DNA of 64,000 nt from NCBI RefSeq assembly GCF_002280675.1, contig NZ_NCEN01000001.1, positions 248,001 to 312,000 on the forward strand. The letters run 5' to 3'. Below, one piece after another: positions 57,784-64,000 of this stretch (positions are counted from its first letter, which is position 1; every line of letters starts with the position of its first letter). The DNA is from Novosphingobium sp. 32-60-15. GTDB lineage: Bacteria > Pseudomonadota > Alphaproteobacteria > Sphingomonadales > Sphingomonadaceae. The position numbers were made by a program, and so were the translations under genes. The notes under the pieces are model-generated. The model was given only the letters and a program-made list of their open reading frames with translations. It had not been told where the DNA came from and searched no databases.

Positions 57784-58908
57784 ATGACCCGTTTTGCCTT
57801 TGATATTCACGCCACTGACGGCAAAGCCCGCACCGGTACCATCCGCATGAAGCGGGGTGATATCCGCACGCCTGCGTTCATGCCGGTGGGCACTGCTGCC
57901 ACGGTCAAGGCGATGAAGGTGGAAGATGTGCGCGCGGCGGGCGCGGATATCATCCTTGGAAATACGTATCATTTGATGCTGCGTCCGGGGGCAGAACGGA
58001 TGGCGCGAATGGGCGGTTTGCACAAGTTTATGGGCTGGGACCGGCCTATTTTGACCGATAGCGGCGGCTATCAGGTGATGAGCTTGTCGGACTTGCGCAA
58101 GATCACCGAAGAAGGCGTGACCTTTGCCAGCCATCTGGATGGATCGCGCCACATGCTCAGCCCGGAGCGGTCGATGGAAATCCAGCGCTTGTTGGGCTCG
58201 GACATTGTGATGTGCTTTGACGAATGCCCGCGCGCTGACCAACCGCGGGACGTAATCGCCAAATCGATGGAAATGTCGATGCGCTGGGCCAGGCGCAGCC
58301 GCGACGGGTTTGATGCAGGCGGCGAGCATGCCGAACGCTCGGCTTTGTTCGGCATCCAGCAAGGCGCTTTGGACGAAGGCCTGCGCAAGGCGAGTGCAGA
58401 TGCGCTGACGGATATCGGCTTTGACGGATACGCCATTGGCGGGCTTGCCGTGGGTGAGGGGCAGGAGGCGATGTTCGCCACGCTCGATTTTGCGCCGCAG
58501 CAGCTACCGGCAGACCGTCCACGCTATTTGATGGGCGTGGGGAAACCTGATGATCTGGTGGGGGCTGTAGAGCGCGGCGTTGACATGTTCGATTGCGTGT
58601 TGCCTACGCGCTCTGGCCGCAACGGGCAGGCCTTTACGTGGAACGGGCCGCTGAACATGCGCAATGCACGCCACGCTGAGGACATGGGGCCGCTGGACGA
58701 ACGCTGCCCATGCCCTGCCTGCAAGAAGTTCAGCCGCGCCTATCTCAATCACCTGATCAAATCTGGTGAGATGCTGGGCGCGATGCTGCTGACAGAGCAC
58801 AACTTGTGGTTTTACCAGCAATTGATGGCCGGAATGCGCGCAGCGATTGCCGAAGGGCGCTTTGCTGTGTTTGCTGCGGAATTCCGCCGGGATTATTTCT
58901 CGCGTTAG
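57784..58908 (+). CDS. tgt: Queuine tRNA-ribosyltransferase
   Basis: Exchanges guanine-34 for preQ1 in tRNA. 374 residues from ATG 57784 (ATG 57775 also possible). Motifs: [28 protein letters not shown] (base-recognition Asp), [14 protein letters not shown], zinc ligands C308, C310, C313 and H339. Stop overlaps the small convergent gene. Confidence 0.96.
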   Translation: MTRFAFDIHATDGKARTGTIRMKRGDIRTPAFMPVGTAATVKAMKVEDVRAAGADIILGNTYHLMLRPGAERMARMGGLHKFMGWDRPILTDSGGYQVMSLSDLRKITEEGVTFASHLDGSRHMLSPERSMEIQRLLGSDIVMCFDECPRADQPRDVIAKSMEMSMRWARRSRDGFDAGGEHAERSALFGIQQGALDEGLRKASADALTDIGFDGYAIGGLAVGEGQEAMFATLDFAPQQLPADRPRYLMGVGKPDDLVGAVERGVDMFDCVLPTRSGRNGQAFTWNGPLNMRNARHAEDMGPLDERCPCPACKKFSRAYLNHLIKSGEMLGAMLLTEHNLWFYQQLMAGMRAAIAEGRFAVFAAEFRRDYFSR

Positions 58909-59102
58909 GCTGCCAAGCCTTGCGGGTTGCCTTCCAGATCGGGTGAGCCCACTTCCAGTTTCGAATCCTTGTAAGGATAGAACATTCCCGATCGCGGGTC
59001 GAGAAAGCCTGCGCCGATGGCAAAGGCTTGACGCTGGGCGGTGAGTAGATCCGGATACCATTTGCCGGTGCGATGCGGTGTAACAAAGCGATAATGCGAC
59101 AT
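58905..59102 (-). CDS. Small hypothetical protein
   Basis: 65 codons starting [20 protein letters not shown] and containing [26 protein letters not shown], a composition typical of a real soluble protein (aromatic and basic). No recognised domain. No strong ribosome site; the frame also continues upstream to a TTG at 59168. Convergent with tgt, overlapping its stop. Confidence 0.55.
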   Translation of the reverse strand: MSHYRFVTPHRTGKWYPDLLTAQRQAFAIGAGFLDPRSGMFYPYKDSKLEVGSPDLEGNPQGLAA

Positions 59103-59185
59103 GTCTGGATAATGGATCGCAGGCTTGGCGGTTCCCACAACCCGTCGCAAATTATCGATAAAAAACAAAATCTAACACGCCATTC

Positions 59186-59232
59186 ACAGATACGAAAAAG
59201 GCGGAGTTTGCACCCCGCCTTTCCGTATCTGT
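59186..59232 (-). terminator. Terminator after rpsD
   Basis: Long hairpin ACAGATACG...CGTATCTGT with an inner stem AAAGGCGG/CCGCCTTT; on the minus strand the second arm runs CCGCCTTTTTCG. 17 bases past the rpsD stop. Confidence 0.85.
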
Positions 59233-59248
59233 TGTAAGACGAGAAATC

Positions 59249-59860
59249 TTAGCGCGAATAGAATTCGACGACCAAGTTTGGTTCCATCTTCACTGGATAA
59301 GGCACTTCGTCCAGCGTTGGCACGCGGGTAAAGGTTGCCTTGTCAGCGTCGGTTGAAACGTAATCGGGAACGTCACGCTCTGGCAGGGTCTGCGCTTCGG
59401 CGATCAGGGCCATTTCCTTGGCCTTCTTGCCAAGGCTGATCACGTCACCGGGGCGAACGCGACGCGAGGCGATGTTGCACTTCACGCCGTTCACATAAAT
59501 GTGACCGTGCGAAACAACTTGACGGGCCGAGAAGATGGTTGGCGCAAACTTGGCGCGGTACACGACCATGTCGAGGCGCTGTTCGAGCAGGCCGATCAGG
59601 TTCTGACCGGTATCACCCTTCATCTTCGCCGCTTCCTGATAGGTGCGCTTGAATTGCTTTTCGGTTACGTCGCCGTAATAGCCACGCAGCTTCTGCTTGG
59701 CGCGCAGTTGGATGCCGAAGTCCGACACCTTGCTCTTGCGGCGCTGGCCGTGCTGGCCGGGACCGTACGAACGACGGTTTACCGACGACTTTGGACGACC
59801 CCAGATGTTTTCACCGAGGCGACGGTCGATTTTGTACTTAGATGCCTTGCGCTTGGACAT
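59249..59860 (-). CDS. rpsD: 30S ribosomal protein S4
   Basis: 203 residues, complete. [20 protein letters not shown] start, the S4 RNA-binding domain [31 protein letters not shown] and C-terminal [13 protein letters not shown]. Stands alone with its own terminator. A perfect TTGACA on the same strand lies at 60018-60013 but no good -10 follows it at normal spacing. Confidence 0.98.
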   Translation of the reverse strand: MSKRKASKYKIDRRLGENIWGRPKSSVNRRSYGPGQHGQRRKSKVSDFGIQLRAKQKLRGYYGDVTEKQFKRTYQEAAKMKGDTGQNLIGLLEQRLDMVVYRAKFAPTIFSARQVVSHGHIYVNGVKCNIASRRVRPGDVISLGKKAKEMALIAEAQTLPERDVPDYVSTDADKATFTRVPTLDEVPYPVKMEPNLVVEFYSR

Positions 59861-60030
59861 GCGCTACCCTTCAATTTGCAATGCTTCAGCCCTGTGCCGA
59901 AGTTTCTAGTCCCGGAACCGCACCATTCCGCCATTTGCAGAATGCGGCCACCGCTTCACCGGGAGTGCGAGGCCAATTGCGAAGCGCGGCCAAGAACAGA
60001 GAATGCCGCCTATGTCAAGGGTACCTGCCA

Positions 60031-60061
60031 TAGACATTGGTAAGAATTGGGCGTTTATACT
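60031..60061 (+). promoter_or_regulatory. Candidate promoter giving a leaderless transcript
   Basis: TAGACA (60031-60036) and TATACT (60056-60061), 19-base spacing. The ATG at 60068 is 6 bases after the -10, where the transcript would start, so the message could be leaderless. No ribosome site precedes the ATG. Confidence 0.35.
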
Positions 60062-60067
60062 GGTAAG

Positions 60068-60355
60068 ATGCTTGAAATGCCGCCCCAGCAAGACACCTCT
60101 GCGCTGCCGGATAGCGCCGCTGACGGCATTGCTGCAATCGATCAGGAAATACTGTTGCTGTTGTCACGGCGCTTTGCGTTGGCGCGCACGTCTGGCGAAG
60201 GCGCATGGCTTGACGAGGATGAGCGGCGCGCAGGTATAGGTGCGATCCGCAGCAAAGCCTTTGAATTGGGCGTGCCGGTAAGCCTTGTCGTTGATTTTTG
60301 GGATCGGCTTGCCGATGCATCGGCAGCCTTGAACCATCAGGCCAAGAGCCGATAA
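60068..60355 (+). CDS. Chorismate-mutase-like (AroQ fold) small protein, degenerate active site
   Basis: 95 residues. The helical AroQ pattern is visible: ADGIAAIDQEILLLLSRRFALA, then DEDERRAGIGAIRSKAFELGVPVSLVVDFWDRLADAS. The usual N-terminal Arg (R11 in E. coli) and the Lys of the ALAxxKxxxG position are not seen (ALARTSGEG). It may be a weak mutase or a regulatory relative. Between divergent rpsD and convergent trmJ. Confidence 0.65.
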   Translation: MLEMPPQQDTSALPDSAADGIAAIDQEILLLLSRRFALARTSGEGAWLDEDERRAGIGAIRSKAFELGVPVSLVVDFWDRLADASAALNHQAKSR

Positions 60356-60372
60356 GCCCAGAGCCCGGGCCC

Positions 60373-61146
60373 CTAATCGCGAGGATCACCCGGTTTTGAT
60401 CCGGGCCTGCGCCGCAATACACTAAGCACTCCGCGCAAAGTCCGCACTTCAAGGTGATTCCACCCGGCCTTTGTCAGAACTGATCGCAATGTCCGCCGTG
60501 TGGTTACAGCCCGGCTTTCAGGCTCAAAATAACCGCGCGGCTCAAGCATCGCGCACAGTTGGTCAAAAAAGCCCTCAAAATCCTCCTGAGGGGCAGGGGG
60601 GAGGATGTCCTCGACCGTCGGCTGTACGAGGTCTGCATTGCCCTCAACGCTGCTACGGGCGTGCTTTGACCATTCATAAGCGCAAAGGATGACCGCTTGC
60701 GCCAGATTGAGCGAGGCAAACTCAGGATTGATCGGCACGGTAATGATCGCGCGGGCCAATGCGACGTCATCCGTTTCCAGCCCGGACCGTTCAGGTCCGA
60801 ACACGAAAGCGCTGCGCCCCGGCGCGATGATAATGTCGCGCGCCGCTTCTTCCGGGGTAAGGACGGGCTTGGTTACGCCGCGCTTGCGCACGGTCGTGGC
60901 ATAGACGTGGGCGCAGTCAGCCACGGCATCGGCAAGCGATTCGAATACTTGCGCTTTTTCCAGCACGACATCGGCTCCGGCCGCTGCTGGCCCCGCCGAA
61001 GGGTTGGGCCAACCATCGCGCGGGGTGACCAGGCGCAATTCGACCAAACCGAAGTTGAGCATGGCACGGGCGGCTTTGCCAATGTTTTCGCCCAATTGCG
61101 GGCGCACAAGTACAATGACTGGCTGACGGCTTTGGATAGCGGTCAC
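60373..61146 (-). CDS. trmJ: tRNA (cytidine/uridine-2'-O-)-methyltransferase TrmJ-type (SPOUT)
   Basis: 257 residues from GTG overlapping the nrdR stop (GTGA). SPOUT motifs: [22 protein letters not shown] at the N-terminus, [19 protein letters not shown] and [22 protein letters not shown] (knot). The C-terminal TrmJ extension ([15 protein letters not shown]) is present. Methylates the anticodon-loop position 32 in known members. Confidence 0.92.
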   Translation of the reverse strand: MTAIQSRQPVIVLVRPQLGENIGKAARAMLNFGLVELRLVTPRDGWPNPSAGPAAAGADVVLEKAQVFESLADAVADCAHVYATTVRKRGVTKPVLTPEEAARDIIIAPGRSAFVFGPERSGLETDDVALARAIITVPINPEFASLNLAQAVILCAYEWSKHARSSVEGNADLVQPTVEDILPPAPQEDFEGFFDQLCAMLEPRGYFEPESRAVTTRRTLRSVLTKAGWNHLEVRTLRGVLSVLRRRPGSKPGDPRD

Positions 61147-61619
61147 TTCTCGCCTGCCCCGATTCCGCTTACTTCCTTTACACTGCTGGCGAATTCCTCG
61201 AAATCGCGCGCTTCGGTGAAATCGCGATAGACGCTGGCAAAACGGATGTAGGCGACGCTGTCAAGCTGGCGCAGGCCTTCCATAACCATCTCGCCGATAA
61301 CTTTGGACGGCACTTCGGCATCGCCCATTGTTTCGATCTGGCGCTGGATGCCGGAAACCAGTTGGTCGAGCCGTTCTTGCGCCACAGGGCGTTTGCGGCA
61401 AGCAAGCGATACGGATTGTTCGATCTTTGACCGGTCAAACGGTTCGCGCCGTTCTCCGCTTTTCACCACGAGCACTTCGCGCAGTTGCACGCGCTCAAAT
61501 GTGGTGAACCGCGCCCCGCACCCTTCGCACTGCCGACGCCGGCGGATTGAGGTATTATCCTCGCTCGGCCGGCTGTCTTTTACCTGGCTGTTGTCATGGG
61601 CACAGAACGGGCAACGCAT
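61143..61619 (-). CDS. nrdR: Transcriptional repressor NrdR
   Basis: 158 residues. Zn ribbon [13 protein letters not shown]...[17 protein letters not shown] (C3, C6, C31, C34) then an ATP-cone. It represses ribonucleotide reductase genes in response to dATP/ATP. Follows glyA and a small membrane gene, a common arrangement. Confidence 0.97.
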   Translation of the reverse strand: MRCPFCAHDNSQVKDSRPSEDNTSIRRRRQCEGCGARFTTFERVQLREVLVVKSGERREPFDRSKIEQSVSLACRKRPVAQERLDQLVSGIQRQIETMGDAEVPSKVIGEMVMEGLRQLDSVAYIRFASVYRDFTEARDFEEFASSVKEVSGIGAGEK

Positions 61620-61622
61620 CGC

Positions 61623-61829
61623 TTAGCGTTTGATACGCTGCCAGAACGCAAAGCCTGCGCCGACCGCAAGACCAAGCGGCAAGGACACGACGGGCAGAAG
61701 CACGCCTGCAACTGCGCCGATAGCGGCACCAGCCAAAACGGGCTTTGTCGACGGATGGGCCATGCCCTGTTTGGCCATGCCCGAAATTTCGTCTTTGGCA
61801 CGGGCGGCGAGATCATTGTTGTCGTTCAT
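61623..61829 (-). CDS. Small glycine-rich membrane protein between glyA and nrdR
   Basis: 68 residues. A polar N-terminus (MNDNNDLAARAKDEISGMAKQG) and two hydrophobic stretches with glycine-zipper spacing (VLAGAAIGAVAGVLLPVVSLPLGLAVGAGFAFW), ending WQRIKR. The ATG at 61829 has CGGAG upstream. It starts 4 bases after glyA, so it is probably co-transcribed. Function unknown. Confidence 0.75.
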   Translation of the reverse strand: MNDNNDLAARAKDEISGMAKQGMAHPSTKPVLAGAAIGAVAGVLLPVVSLPLGLAVGAGFAFWQRIKR

Positions 61830-61833
61830 GGAA

Positions 61834-63144
61834 TCAAAGCTCCGGGTACACTGGGAAGCGTGCACACAGTTCGGCAACGCGATCGCGCACCCGCTGTTCC
61901 ACCTGACCATCACCTTCTTCGCCGTTGCGCGCAAGGCCTTCGACGACTTCGCTGATCAACTTGCCGATCTGCCGGAACTCTTCCTCACGGAAACCGCGCG
62001 TGGTCCCAGCTGGCGTACCAAGCCGGATGCCCGACGTGACGAAGGGTGAACGCTTGTCAAACGGCACGCCGTTCTTGTTGCAGGTGAGCCAAGCGCGATC
62101 GAGGCCCTTTTCGGCAGCCTTGCCGGTGACATCCTTGGCTGACAGGTCGACCAGCATCAGATGGTTGTCGGTTCCGCCCGATACGATGCCGAGGCCTGCA
62201 TCTTTCAGGCTTTCGGCCAGAGCCTTGGCGTTTGCGACGATCTGGTGCGCATAGGCTTTGAATTCAGGACGCAGCGCTTCGCCAAAAGCGACAGCCTTGG
62301 CGGCGATGACGTGGACCAGCGGTCCGCCTTGCAGGCCGGGGAACACGGCAGTGTTGAATTTCTTGGCCAGCGCTTCATCGTTGGTCAGGATGATGCCCGA
62401 ACGCGGCCCGCGCAGGCTTTTGTGCGTGGTGCTGGTGACAACATGCGCGTGGGGGAAGGGCGATGGGTGCGCGCCGCCAGCCACAAGGCCCGAGATGTGC
62501 GACATATCAACCAGCAGCCATGCGCCCACTTCATCGGCGATGGCGCGGAACACACCCCAGTCCCATGTGCGTGAATAGGCCGTGCCGCCTGCGATGATCA
62601 GCTTGGGCTTATGTTCGCGGGCAAGGCGCGCAACTTCGTCCATGTCGATCATGTGCGTATCGGCGCTGACGCCGTAAGGGACGGGGTTGAACCACTTGCC
62701 GCTCATGTTCACAGGCGAGCCGTGCGTGAGGTGGCCGCCCGAGTTCAGGTCAAGGCCCATGAACGTGTCGCCCGGCTGTAGCAGTGCAAGGAAGACGGCC
62801 TGGTTCATCTGGCTGCCCGAATTGGGCTGCACGTTGGCAAAATCGCAGCCAAACAGCTTCTTTGCGCGTTCGATTGCCAGCGTTTCAACGATGTCGGCAT
62901 ATTCGCAGCCGCCATAATAGCGCTTGCCGGGATAGCCTTCAGCGTACTTGTTGGTGAAGACCGAGCCGGTGGCTTCGAGCACAGCAAGGCTGGTGATGTT
63001 TTCCGAAGCGATCAGTTCGATCTTGGTCTGCTGACGTCCCAGTTCGCCACGGATTGCGGCAAAAACTTCGGCATCGGCCGTTTCGAGATGTTCGGTAAAG
63101 AAACCCGCTTTACGGATTTCCGGCGCTGCGGTTGCAGTGGTCAT
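61834..63144 (-). CDS. glyA: Serine hydroxymethyltransferase
   Basis: PLP enzyme interconverting serine and glycine with tetrahydrofolate. 436 residues. [33 protein letters not shown], the PLP Lys in [14 protein letters not shown] and [11 protein letters not shown] are intact. The ATG at 63144 has AAGGAG 9 bases upstream. Confidence 0.97.
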   Translation of the reverse strand: MTTATAAPEIRKAGFFTEHLETADAEVFAAIRGELGRQQTKIELIASENITSLAVLEATGSVFTNKYAEGYPGKRYYGGCEYADIVETLAIERAKKLFGCDFANVQPNSGSQMNQAVFLALLQPGDTFMGLDLNSGGHLTHGSPVNMSGKWFNPVPYGVSADTHMIDMDEVARLAREHKPKLIIAGGTAYSRTWDWGVFRAIADEVGAWLLVDMSHISGLVAGGAHPSPFPHAHVVTSTTHKSLRGPRSGIILTNDEALAKKFNTAVFPGLQGGPLVHVIAAKAVAFGEALRPEFKAYAHQIVANAKALAESLKDAGLGIVSGGTDNHLMLVDLSAKDVTGKAAEKGLDRAWLTCNKNGVPFDKRSPFVTSGIRLGTPAGTTRGFREEEFRQIGKLISEVVEGLARNGEEGDGQVEQRVRDRVAELCARFPVYPEL

Positions 63145-63158
63145 CGTATGTGGCTCCT

Positions 63159-63596
63159 TCAAAACGTTGGATTGGAAAGTTTTTCAACGCGGCCGGAATG
63201 GCGGCCGCCGCCGAATTCAGTGCTTAAAAACGCATCGAGACAAGCCTTGGCCATGTCCTCACCTGTCAGGCGTGCGCCCAAGGCGATGACATTGGCATTG
63301 TTATGTTCGCGAGCAAGCGCTGCAGACAGGGGTTCGGATACCAGTGCGCAGCGACAAGCCGGATTGCGGTTTACTGCGATGGAAATGCCGATGCCCGAGC
63401 CGCAAATAGCAACGCCATATTCGGCGGTGCCGTCAGCCACGACCGAGGCGAGTTTGTACCCGAAATCAGGATAATCGACACGGTCTGCGGTATCGGGACC
63501 AAGGTCTGCTACTTCATGTCCCCGTTCGATCAGATATTCGCGCAAGATCGTCTTGAGGTCTATGGCAGCATGATCAGAGGCGATGGCAATGCGCAT
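63159..63596 (-). CDS. rpiB: Ribose-5-phosphate isomerase B
   Basis: Pentose phosphate isomerase, 145 residues. Motifs: [54 protein letters not shown] (catalytic Cys in ICGSGIG) and [15 protein letters not shown]. First gene of the rpiB-glyA-(small)-nrdR-trmJ run. Confidence 0.96.
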   Translation of the reverse strand: MRIAIASDHAAIDLKTILREYLIERGHEVADLGPDTADRVDYPDFGYKLASVVADGTAEYGVAICGSGIGISIAVNRNPACRCALVSEPLSAALAREHNNANVIALGARLTGEDMAKACLDAFLSTEFGGGRHSGRVEKLSNPTF

Positions 63597-64000
63597 GGGA
63601 TCCGTTTCGGCAGCTATTTATCAGGAATCGTTGGCGGCCCATAAGCCGTCAAAGCGCAACAAGCCACTGCAAATCGCCGATTACGATCTGCCCGTTGGGG
63701 CTGATCGTAACAAGTGTGAGTTATCTCAATCTAAGCGCTAATCTTCCATTGCGGCATAATTGCACGCGTCTTCGCTATAATTTTGTCGGCTACTACTGCA
63801 AAAGAACGCGTGGAAATGTCGTCATGTAAGGATGCGCCGCGAGGTTCCACCCTGTTAACCAACCAGCGATCATTCTGTTTTGCCGATTTCACCTTCGTCC
63901 TTAACGCCTGAGGGCAGCAATATAATTATGGAAACCAGCTCGGGTGAAAGGTACTTTTTGAGCTTAGAGCAATAATTTTTTCGCGGCATGCGAACTTCCA
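63597..64000. other. Non-coding stretch at the right end
   Basis: 404 bases without a supportable gene. AT-richer than the genes. A perfect TATAAT at 63776-63781 (plus strand) lacks a matching -35 at normal spacing. A 17-codon frame starts at ATG 63929 and an ATG at 63989 may begin a gene beyond the edge. The stretch must hold the rpiB promoter on the minus strand. Confidence 0.6.

Noticed and set aside
63840..63925. CtrA-type sites (TTAA-N7-TTAA) at the right end
   Set aside because: Single TTAAC half-sites are present at the wrong spacing.

Overview
The window reads as a chromosomal stretch of a Sphingomonadales alphaproteobacterium, most like a Novosphingobium/Sphingomonadaceae genome. 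This is inferred from roughly 60% GC, an nuo operon followed by birA-coaX-rnj-DUF1467, a PstA with an alphaproteobacterial N-terminal extension, a Coq4 protein, a CYP101/111-type P450, and several families of short palindromic intergenic repeats. No phage, plasmid, insertion sequence, integrase or CRISPR array was seen. Most genes are core metabolism, packed tightly with many ATGA/GTGA stop-start overlaps.

Layout. 1-5.9 kb: the 5' part of an ammonium transporter gene, a 2-hydroxyacid dehydrogenase whose catalytic His is replaced, an SH3-domain exported protein, a thiolase, a prepilin peptidase and a coniferyl-aldehyde-type dehydrogenase. 6.0-22.4 kb: a complete 14-gene complex I operon (nuoA-N) with three extra genes inside it (an Imm-like membrane protein, an NTF2-like protein and a degenerate clan AA aspartic-protease-like protein). 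Six of its gene junctions are interrupted by palindromic repeat pairs. 22.4-27.3 kb: birA, coaX, RNase J, a DUF1467 protein and a GT22-like mannosyltransferase. 27.3-34.7 kb: phoR-pstS-pstC-pstA-pstB-phoU-phoB on the minus strand, with a Pho box overlapping the phoR stop codon. 34.8-39.9 kb: two tandem tRNA-Glu genes, recJ, a flavodoxin-like gene, an unknown gene overlapped by an AHH-type nuclease gene, and nitronate monooxygenase.

40-46.8 kb: branched-chain amino acid synthesis (leuA, ilvC, ilvN, ilvB) plus YceI and I78-inhibitor genes. Both leuA and ilvB are preceded by short open frames rich in branched-chain codons beside competing or terminator-like hairpins, which suggests attenuation. 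46.8-55.7 kb: miaA, serB, coq4, purL, DUF2177, xseB, a farnesyl diphosphate synthase gene, coaD, a cyclophilin gene and queA. 55.8-64 kb: P450, a TSUP permease, tgt, rpsD, a chorismate-mutase-like gene, trmJ, nrdR, a small membrane protein, glyA, rpiB and a non-coding 400-base end.

The most distinctive features are the repeat-riddled nuo operon and the two candidate leader peptides. Nothing in the window amounts to an obvious new defence or mobile system. The least explained protein pair is the unknown gene plus AHH nuclease at 37.6-38.9 kb.
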